Assembly (NCBI GenBank): GCA_029204225.1
Contig: CM055101.1
Span: 60,299,392 to 60,363,391 of the forward strand
Origin: Diphasiastrum complanatum
Lineage: Eukaryota > Streptophyta > Lycopodiopsida > Lycopodiales > Lycopodiaceae
Direction: 5' to 3'
Length of the DNA: 64,000 bases
Shown here: one piece after another, positions 52,158 through 57,499 of the stretch
Layout of the letters: each line of letters starts with the position of its first letter
Position numbering within the stretch: the stretch's first letter is position 1
The notes under the pieces: model-generated
The model's input: the letters and a program-made list of their open reading frames with translations, nothing else
The model's database searches: none
Told to the model about the DNA's origin: nothing
Position numbers and translations under genes: made by a program

Positions 52158-52162
<5 letters not shown>
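10439..52162 (-). CDS. NIP30-like: NIP30/FAM192A (PSME3-interacting) family protein, 7 exons, 209 aa
   Basis: Coding exons in order: 52162-52109, 51850-51785, 51626-51569, 51334-51279, 33015-32953, 32667-32602, 10705-10439. They total 630 nt, stay in frame throughout, and every intron is GT-AG. The family is recognised by the N-terminal FVSES segment, [30 protein letters not shown], a Glu-rich helix, and the acidic C terminus [13 protein letters not shown]. Animal homologues bind the nuclear PA28-gamma (PSME3) proteasome activator; the plant role is not established, so nuclear function is inferred. A basic VKP.PKRRK stretch in exon 7 looks like a nuclear localisation signal. Four introns are 158-285 bp, while introns 4 and 6 are 18,263 and 21,896 bp and filled with mobile elements. 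No stop or frameshift is seen in the coding sequence, so the gene may well be functional. Confidence 0.88.
11420..12780 (-). mobile_element. LINE copy 1, 5'-truncated
   Basis: Reverse transcriptase with the catalytic motif YADD (in LLYADDVVL, near 12750), followed by about 200 residues of C-terminal RT and thumb (12225-12777). After frame breaks a zinc-binding end is seen (11552-11788) with EEH.IF.C..YYEI.GRY, the zf-RVT pattern of plant L1-like LINEs. No endonuclease domain is present. The 5' end is cut exactly at a (GA)n tract. It lies in intron 6 in the same orientation as the host gene. Confidence 0.8.
12779..12846. repeat. (CT)n microsatellite at LINE copy 1 5' end
   Basis: About 68 bp of CT repeat. 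On the minus strand the GA tract runs directly into LINE coding sequence. Confidence 0.95.
13048..13407 (-). mobile_element. 3' LTR of chromovirus A
   Basis: On minus it starts TGTTACGAGC directly after the purine tract AAGGGGGAGGGAG. It is about 90% similar by eye to the LTR at 47138-47496. The low-coordinate end (CA near 13048) is less certain. No 5' LTR of this copy remains. Confidence 0.75.
13439..14633 (-). pseudogene. pol: Chromovirus A integrase and chromodomain
   Basis: The main ORF (13764-14633) starts before the HHCC zinc finger (H..H...C..C in VGHPGIQK to CQKCQ), then has the DDE core: first Asp in SMDFIVGLP, second in VSDRDSKF, Glu in [10 protein letters not shown]. Downstream in other frames are the IN C terminus and a chromodomain ([10 protein letters not shown]). 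A 17-bp local duplication (near 13504-13533) disrupts the chromodomain. The chromodomain places the element among plant chromoviruses of Ty3/gypsy. Confidence 0.85.
14634..16449 (-). pseudogene. pol: Chromovirus A reverse transcriptase and RNase H
   Basis: A 439-codon ORF (15089-16408) carries RT ([37 protein letters not shown]) and the start of RNase H ([16 protein letters not shown]). The catalytic motif, normally FFDD, reads FLDV here (in [12 protein letters not shown]), so the second metal-binding Asp is lost. The remainder of RNase H to the integrase (14634-15089) is broken by stops. The reading continues across the nested insertion at 16450-22566 into the protease. Confidence 0.85.
16450..16865 (-). 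repeat. 3' LTR of chromovirus B
   Basis: 416 bp, starting AGATGGACTCGG on minus after the purine-rich GTCGGGG and ending CGTAACT. The start lacks two T present in the 5' LTR (AGTTATGG). Confidence 0.85.
16992..17395 (-). pseudogene. pol: Chromovirus B IN C terminus and chromodomain
   Basis: Open frame with the IN C-terminal [17 protein letters not shown] and DVFHVSLL motifs followed by a chromodomain, [17 protein letters not shown]. Ends 125 bp before the 3' LTR. Confidence 0.85.
17541..18542 (-). pseudogene. pol: Chromovirus B integrase core
   Basis: Starts inside the end of RNase H, then the zinc finger ([25 protein letters not shown]), and the DDE core (Asp in SMDFILGLP, Asp in LSDRDSKF, Glu in [13 protein letters not shown]). 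A frameshift near 17600 separates it from the C-terminal ORF. Confidence 0.87.
18545..19705 (-). pseudogene. pol: Chromovirus B reverse transcriptase and RNase H
   Basis: RT is split between two ORFs (19475-19705 with PPYRMS and [12 protein letters not shown]; 18984-19511 with [10 protein letters not shown] and the intact catalytic VYFDDILIF). RNase H (18645-18833) has [14 protein letters not shown] and YSVHEKE. Several frameshifts interrupt the polyprotein. Confidence 0.87.
19754..21522 (-). pseudogene. gag-pro: Chromovirus B gag and protease
   Basis: Gag starts at ATG 21522 (MAHSPTPSE). It has a Pro-rich region and the conserved WF.KLD.YF...P..D..K...A...L.G.A..WW pattern, then one in-frame TAG at 20941-20943, then a CCHC zinc knuckle ([14 protein letters not shown]), then protease with [13 protein letters not shown] frameshift near 20100 separates the protease C-terminal half (19754-20107). 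Confidence 0.87.
21577..22136 (-). other. Chromovirus B leader
   Basis: Untranslated 5' leader between PBS and gag, carrying at least three scattered copies of a GGCTGTCCAGCGC-like motif, also seen in the other chromovirus leaders of this window. Confidence 0.6.
22137..22148 (-). other. Primer binding site of chromovirus B
   Basis: TGGTATCAGAGC on minus, complementary to the 3' end of initiator tRNA-Met, directly after the 5' LTR. Confidence 0.9.
22149..22566 (-). repeat. 5' LTR of chromovirus B
   Basis: 418 bp, AGTTATGG...CGTAACT on minus. It lacks canonical TG...CA ends; instead AGTTA and TAACT are inverted repeats of each other. Confidence 0.85.
22567..23120 (-). pseudogene. gag-pro: Chromovirus A protease and zinc knuckle
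   Basis: [14 protein letters not shown] is a perfect CCHC knuckle, and the aspartic protease follows with [12 protein letters not shown] (DDG where DSG or DTG is usual), then [13 protein letters not shown]. Continues into RT after excision of chromovirus B. Confidence 0.87.
23265..23554 (-). pseudogene. gag: Chromovirus A gag, 5'-truncated
   Basis: Encodes [17 protein letters not shown] and following, nearly the same as the gag at 48660-48900. Homology to that copy stops abruptly at about 23554, so the start of gag, the PBS and the 5' LTR of chromovirus A are missing here. Confidence 0.8.
23555..23764 (+). other. Short unassigned segment between chromoviruses A and C
   Basis: 210 bp with an ORF that runs from ATG 23693 into the next LTR. 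It has no recognised domain and is not present in either other LTR copy. Confidence 0.4.
23765..25260 (+). mobile_element. Chromovirus C, 5' end only (LTR, PBS, leader, gag start)
   Basis: LTR 23765-24138 (AGTTATGG...TGTAACT), PBS TGGTATCAGAGC at 24139-24150, a repeat-bearing leader, then a gag start near 25239 preceded by the same GGGGTGACGACAA block that precedes gag of chromovirus B. Homology ends at about 25260. A related subfamily of chromovirus B in the opposite orientation. Confidence 0.8.
24160..24900 (+). repeat. Degenerate tandem repeat in chromovirus C leader (about 10 units)
   Basis: Units of 68-100 bp share GGAGGCTGTCCAGCGCCCTAC near 24173, 24241, 24309, 24377, 24452, 24532, 24632, 24711, 24791 and 24862. 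The first three spacings are 68 bp; later ones drift. Confidence 0.85.
25283..25722 (+). repeat. Tandem array with telomere-like TTTAGGG motifs
   Basis: Four units of about 98-100 bp, each with GAGAAAC.GATCTCATCC, a TAGTGTGTAGG-type stretch, and one to three TTTAGGG units. It follows directly the truncated end of chromovirus C. Confidence 0.9.
25728..26262 (-). pseudogene. Broken coding region with a coiled-coil-like segment, family unknown
   Basis: Overlapping minus-strand frames (26051-26260, 25762-26112, 25728-25916) read as protein but switch frame near 25850. The middle part is rich in Glu, Lys and Leu and would form a helix. The upper part (near 26200) has PFGAMINT, weakly like the PPGT.ID segment of Argonaute PIWI domains, so it may continue the Argonaute relic above it. 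The rest is not Argonaute-like. Confidence 0.35.
26265..26751 (-). pseudogene. AGO4-like: Argonaute (AGO4-type) PIWI relic
   Basis: A clean exon at 26617-26751 (45 codons, acceptor ACTACAG, donor GTAAGT) contains [19 protein letters not shown], the PIWI motif with the first catalytic Asp. DVSHGSPG is typical of the AGO4/6/9 clade that loads 24-nt siRNAs in RNA-directed DNA methylation. About 240 bp downstream (26265-26376) [16 protein letters not shown] matches the segment holding the second catalytic Asp. The exons between and around are damaged or missing, and a 13-bp inverted repeat interrupts the region at 26372-26405. N-terminal, PAZ and MID domains are absent. It is a gene fragment in NIP30 intron 6, same strand. 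Confidence 0.72.
26832..27080 (+). repeat. Two direct repeats of about 65 bp
   Basis: AACACAAGC.AATATCTGCC and the following GGATATATAAATC occur at about 26840 and 27029 with few differences. Confidence 0.75.
27400..27960. repeat. GC-rich block, AT run and GGTACCGCGG-type motifs
   Basis: A CG-rich segment (27400-27490) ends in CTTCCTTAGATATATATA. It is followed by a perfect palindrome (27522-27550) and several degenerate copies of GGTACCGC in AT-rich DNA. A similar CG-rich segment ending CTTCCTTAGATATATATA is at 30800-30920. Probably parts of a transposon; the class is undetermined. Confidence 0.5.
27961..28690. other. Unassigned DNA
   Basis: No coding or repeat family recognised. A few isolated TTTAGGG-like words occur near 28570-28640. 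Confidence 0.35.
28697..28782. repeat. (CT)n microsatellite
   Basis: About 86 bp of CT repeat. Confidence 0.96.
28960..30774 (-). pseudogene. hAT transposase relic 1
   Basis: 30387-30774 encodes [24 protein letters not shown], then [13 protein letters not shown], the central hAT transposase segment. 29598-30104 contains [19 protein letters not shown], the hAT C-terminal dimerisation domain. 29039-29554 is an acidic then basic tail with RGRGRPSG-type AT-hook-like stretches. Splice sites or frameshifts separate the parts. The 5' side stops at 30774, where a GC-rich repeat begins. Terminal inverted repeats were not located. Confidence 0.8.
31130..31320. repeat. (GT)n and (GA)n microsatellite cluster
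   Basis: Alternating GT tracts (the longest about 31200-31230) and GA tracts, interspersed with TTTAGGG-like words near 31305-31335. Confidence 0.9.
31350..31650 (+). pseudogene. hAT BED zinc-finger exon (plus strand)
   Basis: [21 protein letters not shown] and [14 protein letters not shown] match the BED-type finger at the N terminus of plant hAT transposases. The finger has CxxC; the distal His/Cys pair is H(L) and C. Orientation is opposite to relic 1, so it is not that element's own N terminus unless an inversion occurred. Confidence 0.65.
31651..32601. other. Unassigned intron 6 DNA with a possible LTR start
   Basis: GTGGGGGG followed by TGTTGGATATC near 31890 looks like a polypurine tract and LTR start. 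No element domains are seen next to it. Confidence 0.3.
32602..32667 (-). CDS. NIP30-like: NIP30-like exon 6
   Basis: Acceptor AATACAG, donor GTGAGC, 22 codons, phase 0. It encodes [12 protein letters not shown], equivalent to the VAARS-type segment of plant homologues. It is followed by the 21.9-kb intron 6. Confidence 0.82.
32953..33015 (-). CDS. NIP30-like: NIP30-like exon 5
   Basis: Acceptor GTGAACAG, donor GTATAC, 21 codons, phase 0. It encodes a charged helix ([19 protein letters not shown]) matching the Glu/Gln-rich segment after the DETEFLD block. It lies 18 kb downstream of exon 4. Confidence 0.82.
33401..33505. repeat. Compound (AC)n(AT)n(GA)n microsatellite
   Basis: Three adjoining dinucleotide tracts. 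Confidence 0.95.
33652..35062 (-). mobile_element. LINE copy 2, 5'-truncated
   Basis: Same family as copy 1. RT block [19 protein letters not shown], then [16 protein letters not shown] (catalytic YADD), in 34418-35059. The zinc-binding C terminus ([17 protein letters not shown]) is near 34190, followed by an Arg-rich tail. The 5' end abuts a (GA)n tract at 35063. Only the RT C-terminal two thirds and the tail are present. Confidence 0.83.
35063..35123. repeat. (GA)n microsatellite at LINE copy 2 5' end
   Basis: About 60 bp of GA repeat. Confidence 0.95.
35124..36740. other. Unassigned intron 4 DNA
   Basis: No protein domain recognised. A short (GA)n tract lies at about 36014-36040. Confidence 0.35.
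36740..36960 (-). pseudogene. Chromodomain fragment of a chromovirus B-type element
   Basis: A minus-strand reading gives [14 protein letters not shown], close to the chromodomain of chromovirus B ([14 protein letters not shown]). Too short to say more. Confidence 0.6.
37140..39250 (-). pseudogene. hAT transposase relic 2
   Basis: The C-terminal dimerisation domain is clear at 37778-38092 ([20 protein letters not shown], then [17 protein letters not shown]). Further upstream on minus, [14 protein letters not shown] (near 38500) is the central segment. An acidic tail is at 37140-37330. Stops and frameshifts throughout. Inside NIP30 intron 4. Confidence 0.75.
39250..39420. repeat. Low-complexity CTAACTTCTAAC-type and (AC)n sequence
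   Basis: Irregular repeats of CTCCTAACTTCTAA followed by a 22-bp AC tract near 39392. Confidence 0.7.
39700..40850 (+). pseudogene. hAT transposase relic 3 (DUF659-type)
   Basis: 39709-39990 encodes [20 protein letters not shown] and [10 protein letters not shown], the DUF659/RNase H-like core of plant hAT proteins. It continues in shifted frames with CLDLFFEDI and a TRF segment. A stretch of about 75 bp near 40465 is repeated near 40690. Opposite orientation to relic 2. Confidence 0.65.
40893..41050. repeat. Tandem duplication with about 81-bp period
   Basis: GGATCCATTTACAATGG and the following GATGATCTAGTGTGGTGC occur twice, with small differences. Confidence 0.85.
41150..42110 (-). pseudogene. 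Ty1/copia gag and protease fragment
   Basis: A minus-strand reading shows a zinc-knuckle-like C..C...H....C (near 41600-41650), a protease and pre-integrase region with [10 protein letters not shown] and NVFYVPG, and upstream gag-like Leu-rich sequence. No LTR or RT is attached. Confidence 0.6.
42111..43420. other. Unassigned intron 4 DNA
   Basis: TGTTAGAAATAATGTCC near 42177 resembles an LTR start, but no PPT or partner LTR is seen. Short inverted words around ATCGATTCT.. near 43360-43420. Confidence 0.3.
43420..43930 (-). pseudogene. Ty3/gypsy RNase H fragment
   Basis: Reading on minus gives [19 protein letters not shown], the connection between RT and RNase H in gypsy elements, followed by a damaged DA.D..VG-like stretch. 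Confidence 0.5.
44230..44570 (+). pseudogene. Gypsy integrase C-terminal fragment and polypurine tract
   Basis: [18 protein letters not shown] is the IN C-terminal motif. About 220 bp further a purine tract (GAGGAGGGAAGGAA) precedes TGTTATATTTC, a probable LTR start. Confidence 0.5.
44570..44851. repeat. Foldback: two facing LTR-like arms
   Basis: Left arm 44570-44684 and right arm about 44733-44851 are imperfect inverted repeats (TGTTATATT at one end, AATATAACA at the other) around a loop of about 50 bp. Similarity extends outward into purine-rich sequence on both sides, suggesting head-to-head LTR starts with their polypurine tracts. Confidence 0.75.
44852..45559. other. Unassigned, probable gypsy LTR or spacer sequence
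   Basis: No ORF of note. It adjoins the gypsy IN fragment on its right and may be its 3' spacer and LTR. Confidence 0.3.
45560..45935 (-). pseudogene. Gypsy integrase C-terminal fragment (chromovirus D)
   Basis: [31 protein letters not shown], then HPVFHVN near 45560 in order on minus. It ends at about 45935, where coding similarity stops. Diverged from chromovirus A. Confidence 0.75.
45936..47137. other. Unassigned DNA left of chromovirus A2
   Basis: AT-rich, with no recognised domain. The ORF at 46605-46922 is not protein-like. Confidence 0.35.
47138..47496 (+). repeat. 5' LTR of chromovirus A2
   Basis: 359 bp with TG...CA ends, followed by one C and then the PBS TGGTATCAGAGCC. Rich in CACGTGG-type words that may act in LTR promoter function. 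Confidence 0.87.
48325..49252 (+). pseudogene. gag: Chromovirus A2 gag
   Basis: Starts at ATG 48325 (MTTSPGPDQ). A TAG interrupts near 48433. The conserved gag core runs 48590-48900 with [27 protein letters not shown] and SPTTLEQAL. Knuckle [14 protein letters not shown] is at 49098. Stops and frameshifts separate these parts. Confidence 0.83.
49253..50303 (+). pseudogene. pol: Chromovirus A2 integrase core and chromodomain
   Basis: A 311-codon open frame (49268-50203) has the DDE core ([27 protein letters not shown]) and the IN C terminus ([18 protein letters not shown]). A TAG at 50201-50203 splits it from the chromodomain [10 protein letters not shown]. The HHCC finger is missing because of the deletion at 49252. 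Confidence 0.87.
50304..51278. other. Unassigned intron 4 DNA
   Basis: A segment near 50455-50510 (CCAAGGTGCCTCCTAATGG) resembles 45518-45545, so it may be a piece of the chromovirus D type. Nothing else recognised. Confidence 0.35.
51279..51334 (-). CDS. NIP30-like: NIP30-like exon 4
   Basis: Acceptor CTGTCAG, donor GTGAGC, 56 nt. The first two bases complete the split Arg codon, then it reads [18 protein letters not shown], the family signature. It is followed by the 18.3-kb intron 4. Confidence 0.9.
51569..51626 (-). CDS. NIP30-like: NIP30-like exon 3
   Basis: Acceptor ATTGCAG, donor GTATGC, 58 nt. Encodes [19 protein letters not shown] plus the first base of an Arg codon completed by exon 4. 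This is the family's most conserved helix. Confidence 0.88.
51785..51850 (-). CDS. NIP30-like: NIP30-like exon 2
   Basis: Acceptor TTGGCAG, donor GTAGCG, phase 0 at both ends, 22 codons. It contains LEEAR and ARVEDG...RPLYE, the conserved lead-in to the ILKENK block. Confidence 0.85.
52109..52162 (-). CDS. NIP30-like: NIP30-like exon 1 (start codon)
   Basis: Encodes 18 residues, beginning [15 protein letters not shown], ending CAG before donor GTACGT (phase 0). The ATG has G at -3 and G at +4. The GA microsatellite abuts the start codon, so most of the short 5' UTR is GA repeat. Confidence 0.8.

Positions 52163-52197
<35 letters not shown>
52162..52197. repeat. (CT)n / (GA)n tract in the NIP30 5' leader
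   Basis: About 36 bp, reading as (GA)n in the sense strand directly before the ATG. GA-rich leaders are common in plant genes. Confidence 0.9.
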
Positions 52198-52200
<3 letters not shown>

Positions 52201-52230
52201 TCATTTTGAATGATTTGGCAGCCAGCCAAA

Positions 52231-52239
52231 ATATTTATA
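52231..52239 (-). promoter_or_regulatory. TATA-like box of the NIP30-like gene
   Basis: TATAAATAT on the minus strand, about 70 bp before the start codon. With usual plant spacing this places transcription start near 52,200 and leaves a 5' UTR of about 40 nt made mainly of GA repeat. A G-box-like CCACGTGG lies further upstream at 52461-52468. Confidence 0.45.
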
Positions 52240-52837
52240 GTCTCTTTAATGAAACAATACATATATTATGGGATAACCTGAAATACAATTGTCCCATATC
52301 TCCAAGGCCGTGGTAACTCATCGTAATGGGATACTTGCTGAATATTACCCCATTTTTAGACAAGTTAAAAAGCAGAAACTGTATGCATATTTTTCAAAGG
52401 CATATTCTGCATTTTCTTTTATGCCTGTCTGTGCCCGTCCATACAGCGTCCGTACAGCTGCCACGTGGTGCATTTTCAATGGTCAGTCAAAGTCAAACTG
52501 CCCATTATGCTTCGTAATGGGCATGTGAAAAAATCCCAGGTATCCATTACGCAATGGAAGGCGCCTGGGCACAGGCCATTCTGCCCGGTTCGGCTTTCCA
52601 AAAAAATCTACGCTCGACCCCTCCGGGCCTCGCCCAAATTTTTTTGGAAATCCTTACTGGGTCTAATTTTAACAAGACTCTAATCCTTGGGGAGTATTGG
52701 CACCCCCATATATAGGCACATTTCTTTAACTCTAAATCATTTCTATGGGTCCAAAGCTATTCGAGCTCCATGGCCTTTTGTAAACACATCAACATCCATG
52801 CCAAAGAACCAATAAATGCATCAAATAAGTTTTTTCA

Positions 52838-52841
<4 letters not shown>

Positions 52842-52895
<54 letters not shown>
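52842..52895. repeat. (CT)n microsatellite
   Basis: About 54 bp of CT repeat, about 680 bp upstream of the NIP30 start. Confidence 0.95.
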
Positions 52896-52897
<2 letters not shown>

Positions 52898-53305
52898 GCA
52901 CTTACAATGTGTAACTTTCACTAGTTCATGTGAGATAGCGATGCACAACACCACTATTTTGTATAAGATAAAGTCCTCAAGCACGAACTTCGCACCTCTT
53001 AAGTGCACTACCTTAAGGGGGCATAGAGTCCCCTGCCCAATATTTTACTCATTGTTAACTGACTCCATGCCTAGGCTTTTGTGAGTGTAATGTCTTGCCC
53101 GAGTAGGTTGCCCAAGTTTTTATGCATGTAGTGCTTCGCTTTGGGCAAATGTAGAAGGTCGGTATATGTTAAGATCTGTTGAGCAATTCTTACAATGCAA
53201 CCTACACTTTCTTTATTTACTTTCAAGATAGTCACTCCATCCAAAAGAATAACATGTGGTCATGTAGCCTTGTGATATTGCTACATCGTCTACCATGGGT
53301 GTAGT

Positions 53306-53638
53306 TGTTGAGATTGGAAAACTGTTAATATTGGATCTTATCACCTGGAATGCAACCATCACGCGCATCCCTGTAACTAAGACATTCACTGAATATAATT
53401 GGAATCATAAAGAACATAGTAGAAATACAGTAAGCAGTCACCACAAAAGAACACCATAAATTATCTTTACTCTTCTTACCTCAAAACATTGATAAGCACA
53501 AAGATAGTCATTCTAAGGTTTAAAGAGCTTTTGAGAAGCTTCCAACCATGTAACTGCTAAACGCATGCGTGTATGATAGAATGATGTTAAATCAATATTA
53601 ACATTGTATATAGCAACAAGGTATCATTAACTTTAGCA
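53306..53638 (-). repeat. Probable 3' LTR of copia A
   Basis: On minus it starts TGCTAAAG after the purine tract ATTAAGGGAGAG and ends CTCAACA. 333 bp. The other LTR is not found. Confidence 0.5.
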
Positions 53639-56600
53639 CTCTCCCTTAATGATGAGCTTATTCTCAACTACACTCATCATATCTCTAGACAACTCAAATT
53701 TAACCTTTCTTAAAGGCTTAGTCATTATATTATCAACATGCTCATTCGTAGAACAACACACTTTAGAATTCATTTTTTCCTACACAAAGTACTAATGTGT
53801 TTCATGCTTGCATGAAAAATTGGAATTTAAAATTTTGGATACATCTTTGATTGTCATGATACAATGTAGTAACTACATTCTAAAATAGATGTAATTCTTC
53901 CAACAACTTTCTTAATCAAACAACTTAACAAAGCACAAATTGGCTAAGTTGTATTTAGTCTCTGATAAAGCGACATATTGTTGATTTTACTTTTCCATGC
54001 ATTAGTGCAAGTGCCAAGCCTGAACACAAATACATAAATTGACCTTCTATCTTCTATGTTGGTAGCCCAATCAACATCGCAAAAACTGTGAAAGTAAGGT
54101 CATTAGAAGTAGCATATTTAAAGTCACAATTAAAAGAACTTTTGTGATGCTTCAAAACTTTCTTAGGACTTGCACCAATGTGATTCTTGTGGATTGGACA
54201 TAAACTGGCTCAAGACTCCAACAACATCATTTGTAATGCCAAGTCATCTGATAATAAGATCTTTGGAACAAACCAATTGTCCAAAGAGTGTCACCCACAT
54301 CATCTTACTCAGCAAGACTTGATAATTTTGTTTTAGGTTCCATCGCAGTAGAGACACATTTATAACCAATTATGTAAAACTTCTCAAGCAATTCACCTAC
54401 GTATTTGGCTTGAGTAAGAAACAAGTTGTCCTCATATAGCCATATCTCAAAGTGAAGGCAAAAATGCAAGTCACCAAGGTCCTTCATATCAAATTCATGT
54501 GACAAACTTCATTTGATTTTCTCTTAGAGCAACTTGCCGCAGCTTTTGGCTATGATAAGATCGTCAAATTAGAATCACATTCAATACGTAAGAATCCAAG
54601 ATTCAAGTGAAAATAGTCAATATGTGAGTGTCACATTGTTGGTGATTACTTTAACCCATGCAATGCTTTCTTCACCTTACATATATATATTATTTCTTGC
54701 CCTTGAGGTTGACTTATGTAAATTTCTTCCTCACAAACACTAGATAGGAATGCATTATTTACATATATTTGATAAATAAAACAATTGAAATGAGATGAAA
54801 TAGCCAACACACAGCATATATATTCATTTTGGCTATGAGAGCAAAAGTATCTTCATAATCAAGACCTTCTTTTTGTGTGTATCCTTTCGCCACAAGCTTT
54901 GCCTTGTATTTTTCCAATGAACCATTTGATTTGTACTTGATTCTATATACTCGCTTGATTTGGATGGGCTTTTTGTCTTTAGGATGTTCCACAAGTTCCC
55001 ATGTGTCGTTCCTTACAATAGAATCAATTTCTTCCTACATAGCTTACTTCCAAGAGCTATTAGATGGAGTTTGACTGCAAATGTGTAGAAGACTAAGTAA
55101 TAGAATTCCCCCCATAGGAGATGCATCATCGACATCATGAGAAGGAGTAATTTTATGGATGGAATCCTCATCATCTTCAAGAAGAATTACTGGCTCACTC
55201 GCATGATCTTCAAGAGGTAGATTGGCAGATTATTCCTCATCAAATACAACATCATGATTGTGATATGTCTTTCTCATAACAAGATCAAAGAGTTTGTAAG
55301 TCTTCAAACACAATGAATAACTATAAAATATATATTCGATTGATTTTGAATCAAGCTTCCTTATGGACTCATCAAGTACATCAATATAGGTCACACAACT
55401 AAACAATTTCAATTTTGAAATGCTAGGTTTAAAAGCATTGTAGGCATTTTTTACATTCATACCTTCCAATGCTTTTATAGATGATTGATTTGAGGATATG
55501 TCACTAATTATACAACATCTACCCAATAGAAGCTACTTAAGCCCCTTGCTTTCACCATACTTAAGTAGATTCTTGTTTTTGTGTTCAACTACACCATTCT
55601 GATGCCGTGGATAGGAAGCTGTCACCTGTCTTTTGATATCATTCTCATGACAATATGTAATAAATTTTGTGGAATTGATACCACCCATTCAGTTCTCAAC
55701 ACTTTTATGTATTTAGAAGTCTTCTTTTCAGCAAGATTTCTAAAATTGACAAAGTACCAAAATTTTCCTAACAATACACCAATAATTTGCATGAGTAGTC
55801 TTTAATGAAAGAAATGAAACAAGATGAAACTTAATAGATTGTGTTTGTGTTGGACCCCAAATGCCATTGTGTACTAACTCCAAGATGTCTCTAGCATGAT
55901 AAGTACTAGGTACAAATGATTGTCTTGATTGCTTACGAAGTGCACAAGCTTCACATACCTTGGTCTTGTGTACAGTCTTGGGTATGCCTTTGACCATCTC
56001 TTTATCATGGACTTGCTTCAAGCATTCGTAATTGAGATTCTCAAATCTCTCATGTCAGAATGCATTTTGATCGTCCTCACTTGTCACATTGAGCATATTG
56101 TGACAAAGACATTTCAACCACATACAATTAATTCTCTGCTCTTATGCCTTGTGCAATTACTTTTAAGTTGTTGTTAATATCTTTCACAAAGAACTTATTT
56201 TTATACTTCACTTTAAAATCCTGATCCACTAAACAACCAACAAATAATAATTTTTTGGCAAGATGTGAAACCAATTGAGCATTTTTTTATGTTATTCTTT
56301 TGTCCTAGAGCAAGTTGCACTTTGATATTTCCAACTTCTTTCAATACTCAATGTGATATAGTTGTCCAATATGACTTAATCATTCTTATTATTTTTTATA
56401 TAGCTTAGTGAGCCATTCCTTATGTGATGTGAATGCATCGAAATCCATGCACCATTCTCCTTTATTTGTGGAGGTATTAACTACTAAAACTGAGACTTCA
56501 TAGCCATCACTCTTCTCACCTACAAAATTCATTATATTTGGATTTTGCCAACGAGATTGAGGCAATTATTTGTCCTTCCCTCCCTTGCACGTGCATTTTT

Positions 56601-56740
56601 TGCGGCTTTTAAAATCTTGCATTCATTATCAAAATGCTCATTATTCTCTAGCTTTTTGTGGATTTTTTTTTTTTTTTTGCTTTTTCTTTTCGTCAAATAG
56701 TTTTTTTTTTTAATGGAAGGTACAGATGATAGATACATGC
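53639..56740 (-). pseudogene. Ty1/copia element A, degenerate gag-pol
   Basis: In order on minus: a protease-like region near 56450, the integrase zinc finger CEACALRKQSRQSF with LELVHNGIWGP (55740-56021), IN C-terminal part (55230-55526), RT start [22 protein letters not shown] (54759-54992), later RT FDMKDLGDLHFCLHFEI (54305-54505), and RNase H-like sequence to 53640. Many stops. This lies upstream of the NIP30-like gene. Confidence 0.82.
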
Positions 56741-57038
56741 TTCATGGAACCTGCTCGGAAAATGTTGTGGCCACCGTAGCTGCCCCTCACCCCAAAAAAA
56801 AGATCACACAATATTTCTGAATCCTCACCGACCAGACCCAAGTCCTGCCCAAAGACCATGGCAAAATACGATAATTTTTCCAACTTGCTTTCCGTAGTGG
56901 CCAGGTGATTTTTTTTTATTTTTATGCTTGGCTTGAAATGCTCTATTCAGAATTTATGTTATTAGATTCAAATTTTGAAATTTATTCTAATATTTCTTAA
57001 ATTGCTTTTAAATAATTAATTTTTTTTTATATTTTAGG

Positions 57039-57296
57039 TATGGGCCCTTGTCGATAAAATTTTTGACAAGTGGGAGAATTTTCAAATAAAAGGCCAACCT
57101 GCTCAAGGTGCCTCAAAGGGAAAAAAGAAAGTTGCCATCTCTCAAACTCTGAAGCCAATCCCTACAAAAATGAGAATATCAGAGTGGAAGAACATGCAAC
57201 GGATTAGCTCGTCGGAGCTAATAATAAGTGTTTTTTCTAGAGTTGCAGATGGTCAACTCTCCCTTGTTGAAATGGGAAAGGAATTTCAGAGATAAT
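57039..57296 (+). CDS. Unidentified 85-codon open segment with a splice acceptor
   Basis: Directly after ATATTTTAG, an open frame runs from VWALVDKIFDKW to LVEMGKEFQR and a TAA. It is basic in the middle (GKKKVA) and has protein-like composition, unlike its AT-rich surroundings. A second protein-like stretch in another frame (VQEVVVTRLNCQGFEECQ, near 57415-57490) may be a following exon. No family recognised. It could be part of a transposon or a host gene relic. Confidence 0.3.
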
Positions 57297-57499
57297 ATTC
57301 ATGATTTAAATATTTATTTTCAAGTCACTTTTGTTTATAAACGATTATCAAGATATAGAAGAATTTCTAACAATTACATTTTTTTTAAATGCAAACATAA
57401 ATTATTTATGAAAGTTCAAGAAGTCGTTGTGACAAGGTTAAACTGTCAGGGTTTCGAAGAGTGCCAAAGGCTCTATCCTTTGAGCAGCCGAAATGAGAT

